From Cereibacter_A sp052244495 (GTDB lineage Bacteria; Pseudomonadota; Alphaproteobacteria; Rhodobacterales; Rhodobacteraceae), in the NCBI GenBank assembly GCA_052244495.1, contig JBQPXH010000004.1: a stretch of DNA of 64,000 nucleotides. One strand, given 5' to 3'. Of the stretch, positions 33,401 to 42,705 are shown piece after piece (positions within the stretch are counted from its first letter, which is position 1; the number at the start of each line of letters is the position of its first letter). The notes under the pieces were generated by a model. It ran no database searches, was not told the origin of the DNA, and saw only the letters and a list, made by a program, of their open reading frames with translations. The translations under genes were made by a program, and so were the position numbers.

Positions 33401-34008
33401 GCGCGCCCCCATTCCTCGGCAAGGGCACGGGCGGCCGCCTCGGGATCCGCGGCGGCGCCGATGGCCGAGACGACGGCCATGCCGGCGGCGCCCGCCTGTT
33501 TCACGGCGCGCGCGTCGCCCGGTCCGAGGCCTCCGATGGCGACGGCCGGCACGGGTGCTGCGCGCACAAGCCGCGCGAGGCCGTCGAAGCCGACGGGCAT
33601 CGCATGGTCGGGCTTCGATGCCGTGGCCCGCACCGGCCCCGCGCCCACGTAGTCCAGGATCCCCAGAGGCAAAGCCTCCAGATGGCGCATCTCCTCGACC
33701 GACAGGCCCAGGATCAGGTCGGGCCCGATCCGCCGCCGCGCCTCCTCGATGCCGAGGTCGCCCTGCCCCACGTGAAGCCCTGCGGCTCCCGAGGAAAGCG
33801 CGACCTCCACCCGGTCGTTCACGATCAGCGGCACACCGAACGGGTCGAGCGCCGCGATCAGCCGGCGCGCGACGGGGATCAGTTCGTCGTCGCTGCGCCG
33901 CTTGTCGCGGAGCTGGACCAGCGTCGCCCCGCCGCGGACGGCAGCGAGCGCGAGCGCCTCGAGATCCTCGGCGCCATCGGGCGTCACGAAGTAAAGCGTG
34001 AGGTTCAT
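33397..34008 (-). CDS. thiE: Thiamine-phosphate synthase
   Basis: ThiE joins HMP-diphosphate and thiazole-phosphate to give thiamine phosphate. The 203-residue TIM barrel shows VQLRDKRRSDDE, LIVNDRVEVALSSGAAGLHVGQGD and the phosphate-binding VAIGGLGPGDA. It is coupled by ATGA to thiM upstream and thiD downstream. Confidence 0.95.
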   Translation of the reverse strand: MNLTLYFVTPDGAEDLEALALAAVRGGATLVQLRDKRRSDDELIPVARRLIAALDPFGVPLIVNDRVEVALSSGAAGLHVGQGDLGIEEARRRIGPDLILGLSVEEMRHLEALPLGILDYVGAGPVRATASKPDHAMPVGFDGLARLVRAAPVPAVAIGGLGPGDARAVKQAGAAGMAVVSAIGAAADPEAAARALAEEWGRA

Positions 34009-34793
34009 GCGGCCTCCAGTCTCGCGCCCCGGTCGAGATCCTCGGGCGAGAGCCTGTGGAGCGCGTCGAGGAAGGCAACCTGGAAGCTTCCCGGACCCTC
34101 GGCGCCGCGGGCGGCCTCTTCGCCTGCGAGGCCGAAGAAGGCGAGCGCCGCCGCCGTCGCCTCCAGCGGCGGCTGGCCTGCCACGAAGGCGCCGACAACG
34201 CCGGTCAGCGAGCAGCCGAGCGCGGTCACCTTCGGCATGAGCGCATGCCCGTTGGCGCAGCGGAAGCCACGCTTGCCGTCGGTCACGAAGTCCATCGGCC
34301 CCGTCACCGCAACCACGGCCCCTGAGGATTGCGCAAGCCGCAGGGCGGCCTCCTCGGCCTCGGAGACGGAGTCGGCGCTGTCTGCCCCCTTGCCTCTCGC
34401 TGCGGCTCCCGCCAGAGCGAGGATCTCCGACGCATTTCCGCGTATCACGCCGGGCTTCAGTGCCAGAAGGCGCGCGCCGATGTCGCGCCGGAAGGCCGTC
34501 GCGCCTACCGCCACCGGGTCGAGCACCCAGGGCCGACCGGCCGCCATCGCGCCCTGCGCCGCGGCTTCCATGCCCTCCAGCCAGCGCGGGCTGGGCGTGC
34601 CCATGTTGATCGTCACCGCCTGCGCGATGCCGGCGAATTCGCCGGATTCCTCGGCGTCATGCACCATGGCGGGCGAGGCGCCCGCAGCCAGCAGCACATT
34701 CGCCACGGTGTTCATGGCGACGAAATTCGTGATGCACTGCACCAGCGGCGCGTTGCTTCGCATGGTCTCGAGATAGCTTCCGCAGCGGTCCAT
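34005..34793 (-). CDS. thiM: Hydroxyethylthiazole kinase
   Basis: ThiM phosphorylates the thiazole alcohol for salvage. The 262-residue protein has LVQCITNFVAMNTVANVLLAAG (CITN..V...AN motif), DPVAVGATAFR, NASEILALAG, and GCSLTGVVGAFVAG as the ATP-binding segment. It is the first gene after the TPP riboswitch, with GGAAGGAG before the ATG. The operon holds salvage steps only; no de novo thiazole or pyrimidine synthesis gene is in the window. Confidence 0.95.
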   Translation of the reverse strand: MDRCGSYLETMRSNAPLVQCITNFVAMNTVANVLLAAGASPAMVHDAEESGEFAGIAQAVTINMGTPSPRWLEGMEAAAQGAMAAGRPWVLDPVAVGATAFRRDIGARLLALKPGVIRGNASEILALAGAAARGKGADSADSVSEAEEAALRLAQSSGAVVAVTGPMDFVTDGKRGFRCANGHALMPKVTALGCSLTGVVGAFVAGQPPLEATAAALAFFGLAGEEAARGAEGPGSFQVAFLDALHRLSPEDLDRGARLEAA

Positions 34794-34834
34794 CGCTCTC
34801 CTTCCATCACGGAACGAGACGGAATGACTCCAGG

Positions 34835-34940
34835 TGCGGAACCTGCATCATCGCGACTTCCTCCGCCAGCATGACCTGGTTCAGGTTCTAAGGGTGCTTC
34901 TCAGCCCGGATGTGTCCGGACGCCCCTGTCACTGGCATCA
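34835..34940 (-). promoter_or_regulatory. TPP (THI-box) riboswitch upstream of thiM
   Basis: The minus strand carries the conserved TPP aptamer blocks in order: GGGGCG, then GGGCTGAGAAG (34898-34909), ACCCTT, AGAACCTGAACCAGGTCATG, then CTGGCGGAGGAAGTC. They lie upstream of thiM. An adjacent hairpin CAGGT-tccgc-ACCTG lies between the aptamer and the thiM ribosome-binding site and may be part of the expression platform. When TPP is bound the thi operon should be repressed. Outer boundaries are approximate. Confidence 0.9.
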
Positions 34941-35248
34941 GGCTTAGCGCGAAGCGGCCGCGGGGCGCAAGGACTCTCGGGGCAGAACGCAGGGCGTCGA
35001 GATCGGGCTGCGGGATCCTGCGACGGAAGGGGCTCCTGCCATTCGCGAAGCGCGAATGGCAGGAGCTCCGGACGGGTCGGTCGCCCGCCCCCGAGCGTGC
35101 CGCAACGGACGGAGCACCCCCCGCCGGAATCACAGATTGCAGAAGGCTGCCAGATGGCGCGACCTGCCATCGGCTCTCGCGTGGCAGTCAGATGCACCAA
35201 TCACTTTGGACGATCTGAAGGTCCGATGCTCGCACCGCACTGACAGCC
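34941..35248. other. Intergenic region with a perfect 16-bp inverted repeat
   Basis: No gene is recognised between the riboswitch and the lytic transglycosylase stop. The notable element is a perfect inverted repeat, GCTCCTGCCATTCGCG (35032-35047) and CGCGAATGGCAGGAGC (35051-35066), with a 3-base AAG spacer. The thi operon promoter should also lie here on the minus strand; I cannot place it firmly. Confidence 0.6.
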
Positions 35249-35701
35249 TCAGCGCAGCCCGGTCTCTTCCAGAAGGCCGAGACGCTTGGCTTCGTAGTAA
35301 TAGCCGTTGCGATACCACTGGATCGCCCGCTCCTCATCGCCGCGCGATACGAGCCACGCGCCCCGGAGGTATTTCCCGCCATAGGTGAGGTTCGTCCTGG
35401 CATCGAGCAGGCTGTCGGGCGTGCCATCATAACCCATGGTCCGGGCCGTCTGCGGATGGATCTGCATCAGCCCCATGTAGGGGCCGTTCCGGGCCGCCGG
35501 GTTGTAGCCGCTTTCGCCCCGCACCACGCGGTGCATCAGAGATGGCGGCACCTGATAGAGCCTCGCGAAGTCGCTCACCATCCGCATCACCTCGGGCTGC
35601 CCCGAAGCCCCCTGGCGCTGAACCGGCTCTCTGGCGCTTCCGCCGCAGCCTGCCAGCACCAGCGCCGCCGCAACCAGCGCGGCGCCCGTCATACCCTTCA
35701 T
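35249..35701 (-). CDS. Lytic transglycosylase, SLT domain lipoprotein
   Basis: The 150-residue product starts MKGMTGAALVAAALVLAGCG with a lipobox (LAGC, lipidated cysteine near residue 19). The SLT fold follows: HRVVRGESGYNPAARNG with the catalytic glutamate (near residue 63), GLMQIHPQTARTMGY, and NLTYGGKYL. It cleaves peptidoglycan glycan strands to anhydromuropeptides. It is small, comprising essentially one catalytic domain. Its start overlaps the inositol-monophosphatase-like gene stop by four bases. Confidence 0.9.
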   Translation of the reverse strand: MKGMTGAALVAAALVLAGCGGSAREPVQRQGASGQPEVMRMVSDFARLYQVPPSLMHRVVRGESGYNPAARNGPYMGLMQIHPQTARTMGYDGTPDSLLDARTNLTYGGKYLRGAWLVSRGDEERAIQWYRNGYYYEAKRLGLLEETGLR

Positions 35702-36492
35702 CCTGCCTGTCCCTCTGCTGCCTTCACGACGGCTGTCAGATCGTCCCACACCTTCGGTGCGGCGACGAGCACCATGCCACCGGCCGCGTCCTCGGGGAAG
35801 GGGGCAGTGCGCCCCCCGGCCTCCTCGACCATCAGCATGGCGGCAAGGCAGTCCCAGGGGTTCATGTGCGGCTCGTAATAGCCGCCGAGACGTCCGGCGG
35901 CGACCGAGGCCAGCATGATCGCCCCCGATCCGTTGCGATAGAAGATCCCGCCGCGCCGCATCAGCTCGCGCACCAGCGCCGAGGCAAAATCCGCAGAGGT
36001 GCGGTGGCTCGCGCCGAGCGCCACGTTGCAATTGCCGATCACCAGATCCTCGCGCGCGCGAAGCCGCTGGCCGTTGAGGAAGGCGCCCTGCCCGCGCCGC
36101 GCGGTGAAGGTCTCGTGCGCAAGCGGATGTTCGATGACGCCAGCGACCGTTCGGCCAGCCTCTTGCAGCGCGATCACCACGCACCAGTGCGGCAGCCCGG
36201 CAAGGAAGGGCGCGGTGCCGTCGATCGGGTCGATCACCCAGGTGAAACCGGACCGGCCCTCCTGCGCCCCGTGTTCCTCGCCGAGGAAGCCGTCCTCGGC
36301 GAAGCGCGCGGACAGGCGCTGGCGGATCAGCGTCTCGACCTCGCGGTCCGCGCGGCTCACGATGTCCTGCGCGCTCGCCTTTGTCTCGACCGCGAGGCTT
36401 TCGCGGCGACCGAAGAAGTCCAGCGCGAGGCGGCCGGCCTCGGCCGCAACCTCCGTGGCGAGCGTCAGCCGGTCTCCGATCGGGTCCGTCAC
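35698..36492 (-). CDS. Inositol monophosphatase family phosphatase (possibly HisN or CysQ)
   Basis: The 264-residue enzyme has the two IMPase metal-binding motifs, GEEHG (near residue 71) and WVIDPIDGTAPFLAGLPHW (near 88), plus the C-terminal NPWDCLAAMLMVEEAGG. Family members remove phosphate from inositol-1-phosphate, histidinol-phosphate or 3'-phosphoadenosine-5'-phosphate; sequence alone does not choose. A HisN role would fit a genome whose hisD is 10 kb away, but this is inference. It is 10 bases after galE. Confidence 0.88.
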   Translation of the reverse strand: MTDPIGDRLTLATEVAAEAGRLALDFFGRRESLAVETKASAQDIVSRADREVETLIRQRLSARFAEDGFLGEEHGAQEGRSGFTWVIDPIDGTAPFLAGLPHWCVVIALQEAGRTVAGVIEHPLAHETFTARRGQGAFLNGQRLRAREDLVIGNCNVALGASHRTSADFASALVRELMRRGGIFYRNGSGAIMLASVAAGRLGGYYEPHMNPWDCLAAMLMVEEAGGRTAPFPEDAAGGMVLVAAPKVWDDLTAVVKAAEGQAG

Positions 36493-36502
36493 AGCGGAAC
36501 CC

Positions 36503-37489
36503 TCACTGCTCGAACCTCGGGGCCTGGTGCCAGCGCCAGGCGTCGGCGATCATGTGCGGAAGCGTGGACAGTTCCGGCTCCCACCCAAGCTCGCGCACGG
36601 CCCGTTCCGAGCCGCAGACGAGGGCAGCGGCATCACCCGGTCGCCGCTCGCCGATCACGACGGGCACCTCTCGGTTGGTGACGGCGCGCGAATGCTCGAT
36701 GACCTCGCGGACCGAGAAGCCCCGCCCTGTGCCGAGGCAGAAGACCCGGTCGGAACCGCCGTCGAGCAACCGGTTCAGCCCCAGAACATGCGCCTGGGCG
36801 AGGTCCATGACATGGACGTAGTCGCGGATGCAGGTGCCGTCGCGGGTCGCGTAGTCGGTGCCGAAGACGGTCAGCGCCGGCCGCTTGCCCGCCACGGCGT
36901 CGAGCATGAGCGGGATGAGGTGGGTCTCGGGCTCGTGCTGCTCTCCCACCTCGCCCTCGGGATCGGCGCCGGCCACGTTGAAATAGCGGAAGATCGTGTG
37001 GTTGAGGCCGAAGGCCGCGCCGAAATTGGCAAGCATCTCCTCGATGGCGCGCTTCGAGGCGCCATAGGCGTTGATCGGGCGCTGCGGCGTGTCCTCGTCG
37101 AGCACCACGCCATCCTGATCGCCGTAGGTGGCGCAGGTCGAGGAGAAGACGAAGTTCCTGACCCCCGCGGCCACCGTCGCCTCGAGCAGGTTGAGCGCCC
37201 CGTTGACGTTCACCCGCCAGTAGGTCGCCGGGTCGCGCATCGACTCTCCCACCAGCGAGAGGGCGGCGAAGTGCATGACCGCGACCGGCTTCCAGTCCTC
37301 GAGCGCGGCGTCGATGCTTGCCCGGTCCATCAGGTCGCCGCGGGCAAGGGGTCCGAACTTCACCGCCTGCTCCCAGCCGGTGGAGAGATTGTCGAAGGTC
37401 ACGGGCTCGAACCCCGCGCGCTTCAGGACCTTGCAGGCGTGCGAGCCGATGTAGCCCGCCCCGCCTGTCACCAGAACCCGCTCACCCAT
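36503..37489 (-). CDS. galE: UDP-glucose 4-epimerase
   Basis: The 328-residue short-chain dehydrogenase-type enzyme interconverts UDP-glucose and UDP-galactose. It begins with NAD-binding VTGGAGYIGSHA and has the catalytic Ser/Tyr-x3-Lys in FSSTCATYGDQ and YGASKRAIEEM. VCGSERAVRELGWEPE closes the protein. It is 10 bases after ugd on the same strand, suggesting joint supply of nucleotide sugars for polysaccharide. Confidence 0.94.
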   Translation of the reverse strand: MGERVLVTGGAGYIGSHACKVLKRAGFEPVTFDNLSTGWEQAVKFGPLARGDLMDRASIDAALEDWKPVAVMHFAALSLVGESMRDPATYWRVNVNGALNLLEATVAAGVRNFVFSSTCATYGDQDGVVLDEDTPQRPINAYGASKRAIEEMLANFGAAFGLNHTIFRYFNVAGADPEGEVGEQHEPETHLIPLMLDAVAGKRPALTVFGTDYATRDGTCIRDYVHVMDLAQAHVLGLNRLLDGGSDRVFCLGTGRGFSVREVIEHSRAVTNREVPVVIGERRPGDAAALVCGSERAVRELGWEPELSTLPHMIADAWRWHQAPRFEQ

Positions 37490-37499
37490 ACGCCTCTCC

Positions 37500-38804
37500 T
37501 CAGCGGCCAACCCCGACATATTGCGTGAAGCCGGCCCGAGCCGCGTCGGCCGGCGCATAGACGTTGCGCAGGTCGGCCATCTTCGGCTCGGCCATGAGCC
37601 GGGCGATGCGGCCGAGGTCGAGCGCGCGGAACTCGTTCCATTCCGTCAGGATCACCAGCACCGACGCGCCCTCGGCCGCGGCATAGGCATCCTCCATCCA
37701 GGTCACGCCGGGCAGGAGATTCTCGCCCTCGCGCCGGCCCTCGGGATCGACGACGCGCACCCTCGCGCCGGCGCCGATCAGGGCCGGCACGATGGTCAGC
37801 GCGGGCGCGTCCCGCATGTCGTCGGTGTTCGGCTTGAAGGTCACCCCCAGGATCGCCACCGTCTTGTCGCGGCACGAGCCCTCGCAGAGATCCTCGATCT
37901 TCTCGATCATCCGGCGCTTCGTCTCGTCATTGACCTTGATGACGGTCTCGACGATCTGGATCGGCGAGGCATGGTCCTGCCCCATCCGCGCCAGCGCCTT
38001 GGTGTCCTTGGGAAAGCACGATCCGCCATAGCCCGGACCTGCATGCAGGAACTTGTTGCCGATCCGGCCGTCGAGGCCCATGCCCTTCGAGACAGCCTTG
38101 ATGTCGGCCCCCACCCGCTCGCAAAGGGCGGCGATCTCGTTGATGAAGGTGATCTTCGTCGCGAGGAAGGCGTTCGCCGCGTATTTGATCATCTCGGCGC
38201 TTTCGAGGCCGGTGTAGACGATGGGGAAGTCGCGCAGGAAGAGCGGGCGGTAGATGTCCGACATGATCTTCTTCGCGCGCTCGGACTCCAGACCCACCAC
38301 GACGCGGTCAGGGCGCATGAAGTCGTCGATGGCCGCGCCCTCGCGCAGGAATTCGGGGTTCGAGGCCACGTCGAAGTCGGCGGCGGGGTTCGAGTGACGG
38401 ATGACCTCAGCGACCTTGCGGTTGGTGCCGATGGGCACGGTCGATTTCGTCACCACCACCGCGTAGTGATCGAGCGCGTGAGCGATCTCCTCGGCCGCGG
38501 CCATGACATAGGTGAGGTCCGCATGGCCGTCGCCGCGGCGCGTGGGCGTGCCTACGGCGATGAACACGGCCTCCGCGTCCCGCATCGCCTCGGCCAGGTC
38601 CAGCGTGAAGCTGAGCCGCCCCGCCGCCACGTTGCGCGCCATCAGCGCCTCGAGGCCCGGCTCGAAGATCGGAACCTTGCCGTCGTTCAGCTTGGCGATC
38701 TTGGCCGGGTCCTTGTCGACGCAGACGACCTCATGTCCGAAGTCCGAGAAGCAGACCCCCGAGACGAGGCCAACGTAGCCCGTGCCGATCATTGCGATCT
38801 TCAT
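37500..38804 (-). CDS. ugd: UDP-glucose 6-dehydrogenase
   Basis: The 434-residue enzyme oxidises UDP-glucose to UDP-glucuronate in two NAD-dependent steps. It starts MKIAMIGTGYVGLVSG (GxGxxG), contains YAANAFLATKITFINE, the catalytic cysteine in GYGGSCFPKDTKAL (about residue 262), and GVTFKPNTDDMRDAPAL. Its ATG at 38804 leads a ugd-galE unit; UDP-glucuronate would feed capsule or lipopolysaccharide synthesis. Confidence 0.95.
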   Translation of the reverse strand: MKIAMIGTGYVGLVSGVCFSDFGHEVVCVDKDPAKIAKLNDGKVPIFEPGLEALMARNVAAGRLSFTLDLAEAMRDAEAVFIAVGTPTRRGDGHADLTYVMAAAEEIAHALDHYAVVVTKSTVPIGTNRKVAEVIRHSNPAADFDVASNPEFLREGAAIDDFMRPDRVVVGLESERAKKIMSDIYRPLFLRDFPIVYTGLESAEMIKYAANAFLATKITFINEIAALCERVGADIKAVSKGMGLDGRIGNKFLHAGPGYGGSCFPKDTKALARMGQDHASPIQIVETVIKVNDETKRRMIEKIEDLCEGSCRDKTVAILGVTFKPNTDDMRDAPALTIVPALIGAGARVRVVDPEGRREGENLLPGVTWMEDAYAAAEGASVLVILTEWNEFRALDLGRIARLMAEPKMADLRNVYAPADAARAGFTQYVGVGR

Positions 38805-38871
38805 GGAAAGAGCATTCCCCTTCTTTGCGCGGCCTGTGTGTCAGGCGCGTTCCGGTCTGTCAATTTCAACT

Positions 38872-39783
38872 CTAGGTATTCTCGAGAGCAACGACGCGCG
38901 CCCGCCGCCTGAGCACCGATTCCCGCCAGGTGATGTAACTGATGGCACCGATGATGACACCCCCGCCCAGCAGCACGAAGGGATCGACCCGCTCGCCGAA
39001 GGCGAGCGCGCCGAGGAGCGTCGCCCAGACCAGTTGCAGGAAGGTGACGGGCTGCGTCACCGCCAGCGGCGCCGCGCCGAAGGCGCGCGTCATGCAGTAG
39101 TGGCCGAGGGTCGCAAAGACCGCCACGAGCGCAAGCCACATCAGCTGGATCGCGCCCAACGGCACCCAGACGAGAAGCGCGAAGGGCAGCAGGCCGATGG
39201 TCACCATGAGCGACATCATCGCGACGATCGCCCCCGCCCCCGCCACATCCGAGAGCCGCCGCGCAAGCAGGTAGCTGCCCGCGAAGAGGCAGGCAGCGCA
39301 GAGCTGCGAGAGATGTCCCGACGAAAGCTCTCGCAGGCCGGGGCGGAGCACGATGAGCGCACCGACCAGCGCCACGGCCACGGCAAGGATGCGCCGCAGG
39401 GCGAGCCGTTCCGAGAAGAACAGGGCGGCCCCCACGGTCACCAGCACCGGGTTCAGGTAGCCGATGGCGGTCACCTCGGCCACGGGGATGCGGGCCATCG
39501 CGTAGAACCAGCAGATCACCGCAGCCGTGTGGAAGGCACCCCGCAACGAGTAGAGCTTCAGCGTTCCGGGGGCAAAGCCCTGCCGCAGGACAGGCAGAAG
39601 CGTCGGCAGCAGGAAGAGGACACCGAAGGCGAAGCGGAGGAAGGCCCCCTGCGCCGCAGGAATGTCGGTGCCGAGATAGCGGACGATCCCGGTGACGCCC
39701 ACGAAGCTCAGGCCCGACCCGAGCATCCAGAGCACGCCCTCCAGCGTGCGTGTCCTGCTCGGATCTGCAAGATGGGCGCTCAT
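38872..39783 (-). CDS. EamA/DMT-superfamily transporter
   Basis: The 303-residue integral membrane protein has about ten helices in two EamA repeats; GIVRYLGTDIPAAQGAFLRF and ARIPVAEVTAIGYLNPVLVT are typical of repeat one, and AFGAAPLAVTQPVTFLQLVW of repeat two. DMT permeases of this type export metabolites. The substrate is not deducible. It is in its own unit between ugd and yebC. Confidence 0.9.
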   Translation of the reverse strand: MSAHLADPSRTRTLEGVLWMLGSGLSFVGVTGIVRYLGTDIPAAQGAFLRFAFGVLFLLPTLLPVLRQGFAPGTLKLYSLRGAFHTAAVICWFYAMARIPVAEVTAIGYLNPVLVTVGAALFFSERLALRRILAVAVALVGALIVLRPGLRELSSGHLSQLCAACLFAGSYLLARRLSDVAGAGAIVAMMSLMVTIGLLPFALLVWVPLGAIQLMWLALVAVFATLGHYCMTRAFGAAPLAVTQPVTFLQLVWATLLGALAFGERVDPFVLLGGGVIIGAISYITWRESVLRRRARVVALENT

Positions 39784-39986
39784 GCGCGGCAGTCAATCCG
39801 ATCGGACAAGCCGCCGCAAGGGCCGATCGGCAGGCCCGCGCGGAGTGCTGGAAGCCTCCACGGGGTCGGTCCGGACCTGTCCCGCGACCTGCCGTCGCCC
39901 GGGAGCCGCAGGGGTCGCGCAGGGGCTCTGGCAAAGGCGCGGCTCGTCCGGCGGAGGGCTGCCGTGTCCGAAGCCGCGGCCCGGCC

Positions 39987-40733
39987 TCAGGCGTCGAGCT
40001 TCGCCGCAACATCCTCGGGGATGTCGAAGTTCGCCGTGACCGTCTGCACGTCGTCATCCTCTTCCAGCGCGTCGATCAGCTTCATCAGCTTGGTCGCGGT
40101 CTCGAGGTCGACGTTCGTGCGGTTCTGCGGCTTCCAGACGAGCTTGGCTTCCTCGCTCTCGCCGAGTTCCTTCTCCAGCGCCTCGGACACTTCGTTGAGG
40201 CTGGTGTCGGCGCAGTAGATCCAGTGCCCGTCCTCGTCGGACTCGACGTCGTCGGCCCCCGCCTCGATGGCCGCCATCATCACGGTGTCGGCGTCGCCCG
40301 CCTCGGGCTTGTAGGTGATCTCGCCCACGCGGTCGAACATGAAGCTGACCGAGCCCGTGGTGCCGAGGTTGCCGCCGAACTTGGTGAAGTAGCTGCGGAC
40401 ATTCGACGCCGTGCGGTTCACGTTGTCGGTCATCGTCTCGACGATGATCGCGATGCCGTTGGGCCCGTAGCCCTCGTAGCGGATCTCCGAGTAATCCTCG
40501 GCGTCGCCGCCCTGCGACTTCTTGATGGCGCGCTCGATCACGTCCTTGGGCATCGAGACGGCCTTGGCGGCCTTCACCGCAAGGCGCAGGCGCGGGTTCT
40601 TGTCGGGATCGGGATCACCCATCTTGGCGGCGACGGTGATCTCCTTCGCCAGCTTCGAGAACATCTTCGAGCGCAGCTTGTCCTGCTTGCCCTTGCGATG
40701 CTGGATGTTCGCCCATTTGGAATGGCCGGCCAT
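39987..40733 (-). CDS. YebC/PmpR family translation or transcription factor
   Basis: The 248-residue protein begins MAGHSKWANIQHRKGKQDK, the invariant YebC start, with SMPKDVIERAIKKSQGG, YEGYGPNGIAIIVE and DNVNRTASNVRSYFTKFGGN following. Family members have been described as DNA-binding regulators and, more recently, as factors that relieve ribosome stalling. It is a stand-alone gene here; YebC is often next to ruvC, which is absent. Confidence 0.94.
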   Translation of the reverse strand: MAGHSKWANIQHRKGKQDKLRSKMFSKLAKEITVAAKMGDPDPDKNPRLRLAVKAAKAVSMPKDVIERAIKKSQGGDAEDYSEIRYEGYGPNGIAIIVETMTDNVNRTASNVRSYFTKFGGNLGTTGSVSFMFDRVGEITYKPEAGDADTVMMAAIEAGADDVESDEDGHWIYCADTSLNEVSEALEKELGESEEAKLVWKPQNRTNVDLETATKLMKLIDALEEDDDVQTVTANFDIPEDVAAKLDA

Positions 40734-40818
40734 GACCCTTCTCCGATCCTGTCTTGCACCGCGCGCCTATAGCCCAGCGCCACGGGGGGCCGCAAGCCCG
40801 GGCCGCGCCGGTCCGGGG

Positions 40819-42600
40819 TCAGAACGGGAAGAACACCGGGATCAGCAGGCTCATCGCCACCATCATCAGGATGTTGAGCGGCAAGCCGATGCGCAGGAAG
40901 TCCGTGAAGCGGTAGCCGCCCGGCCCGTAGACCAGCGTGTTGGTCTGGTAGCCGATGGGCGTGGCGAAGCTCGCCGAGGCGCCGAACATGACCGCCACCA
41001 CGAAGGGGCGCGGATCCACCCCGAGCGATCCCGCAAGGCCGATCACGATGGGGGTGAGGATCACCGCCACGGCATTGTTGCTCACCAGCTCGGTCAGCAC
41101 CGAGGTCAGCGCATAGACCACGAAGATCAGCGCGAAGGGCGGCAGCCCCTCCAGCATCGGGGCGGCCGCGCCGACGATCATCTCGACCGCGCCCGATTGC
41201 TCGAGCCCCGCGCCCACGGCAAGCATCCCGAAGATGAGCGCGAGCAGCCGCCCCTCGATGTAGCCGAAGGCCTCGTCGGCATCGATGCAGCGGGTGACGA
41301 GCACCACCGCCACGCCGATCATGGCGAGGATGGCGATGGGCGCGACGTCGAACGCCGACAGCAGAACGACCGCAGCCAGCACCGCCATGACGACCGGCGC
41401 GCGATTCCTGCGGTAGGCGCGGTCCGAGGGCTGGGCGATGTCCACGACCTGCATCTCGGTGGCGAGACGCTCGATGTCCTGCTGCGCTCCTTCGAGCAGC
41501 AGCGTGTCGCCCACCTGCACCACCAGATCGTCGAGCTGCCGGCCTATGTTCTGGTTCCGCCGGTGCGCGGCCAGCACATAGACGCCGTAGCGCCGCCTGA
41601 GGCGCATCGCGCCGAGCGACCGGCCCACCATGAAGCAGCCGGGCGTGATCAGCACCTCGACCACCTGCGTCTGCACCGACGAAAGCTTGTCGACCAGCCG
41701 CAGTTCCTTGTTCGACTGCAGGCTCAGCACCTCGGACATGGGCGTGCGCAGCACGACCCTGTCCCCCGCCTCGAGTTCCACCTCTCCGAGGTTCCGCCGC
41801 AGCGAGGCATCCCCGCGCAGCACGTCGATCACCCGCAGGCTCTCGCGCTTGAAGATGTCCACGTCCTCCACCTTGCGGCCGATGAGCGCCGAGCCCTCCG
41901 GCACGGCGACCTCGGTGAAGAACTTCATCCGCGTCCTGTCGGACAGGAGCATGCCCATGCTGTCCCTCTCGGGCAGGAGGCGTGGCGCGAACATCCACAG
42001 GTAGCCGATGCCGAGGGTTGCCATGACGAGGCCGAGCGGCGTGATCTCGAAGATCGAGAAGGGCTCCAGACCCGAGCGGCGCGCGACGCCGTCCACGAGC
42101 AGGTTGGTCGAGGTGCCGATGAGCGTGACCGTCCCGCCGAAGATCGACAGATAGCTGAGCGGGATCATCACCTTCGACGGCGAGACCTTCATCTGCCGCG
42201 CGATCTGCATGAAGACCGGGATCATCACCACGACGATCGGCGTGTTGTTCATGAAGGCGGACATGCCGACGATCACGAAGGAGAGCATGGCGAGCGTCCG
42301 CAGCGGACTGGTCGCGGCCTGACGGATGGCGAGCTGGGTGATGGCGTCGAGCGTGCCGGTCCTGACCAGCGCGCCGACGACCACGAAAAGCGCCGTGATC
42401 GTCCAGGGCGCCGGGTTCGAGAGCACGTCGAGAAGATCGTCCTGCGGCAGGATGCCGATGGCCAGCATCAGCGCGCCGCCGGCAAGGGCCGTCACCTCGA
42501 CCGGATAGGTCTCCCGGACGAAGAGCACGAGCATCCCCGCGAGGATCGCGAGCGCCGCCCAGGCTGCCATCGGATCAGACAGTTCGATGCCGAACATCAT
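40819..42600 (-). CDS. SLC13/CitT-family permease with central RCK_C (TrkA-C) domains
   Basis: The 593-residue membrane protein has an N-terminal permease half (VRETYPVEVTALAGGALML, FMNNTPIVVVMIPVF, FGGTVTLIGTSTNLLVDG), two cytosolic TrkA-C/RCK_C domains around residues 210-380 (EGSALIGRKVEDVDIFKRES; GDTLLLEGAQQDIERL), and a C-terminal permease half (LVSNNAVAVILTPIVIGLA). This architecture is found in divalent-anion or sulfate-type transporters (SAC1-like). The start is placed at 42600, with an alternative one codon later that has better spacing to GGGAG. The substrate is unknown. Confidence 0.9.
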   Translation of the reverse strand: MMFGIELSDPMAAWAALAILAGMLVLFVRETYPVEVTALAGGALMLAIGILPQDDLLDVLSNPAPWTITALFVVVGALVRTGTLDAITQLAIRQAATSPLRTLAMLSFVIVGMSAFMNNTPIVVVMIPVFMQIARQMKVSPSKVMIPLSYLSIFGGTVTLIGTSTNLLVDGVARRSGLEPFSIFEITPLGLVMATLGIGYLWMFAPRLLPERDSMGMLLSDRTRMKFFTEVAVPEGSALIGRKVEDVDIFKRESLRVIDVLRGDASLRRNLGEVELEAGDRVVLRTPMSEVLSLQSNKELRLVDKLSSVQTQVVEVLITPGCFMVGRSLGAMRLRRRYGVYVLAAHRRNQNIGRQLDDLVVQVGDTLLLEGAQQDIERLATEMQVVDIAQPSDRAYRRNRAPVVMAVLAAVVLLSAFDVAPIAILAMIGVAVVLVTRCIDADEAFGYIEGRLLALIFGMLAVGAGLEQSGAVEMIVGAAAPMLEGLPPFALIFVVYALTSVLTELVSNNAVAVILTPIVIGLAGSLGVDPRPFVVAVMFGASASFATPIGYQTNTLVYGPGGYRFTDFLRIGLPLNILMMVAMSLLIPVFFPF

Positions 42601-42705
42601 CGCTCCCGCAGAAACTTCATGGCCTGAATACGACGGCCGTCCGCACATGCAAAGCAGCCGCAGCCCTTCGTGCGCAGGATCCGGAGGCCGTTCCGCCTGC
42701 GTCGC

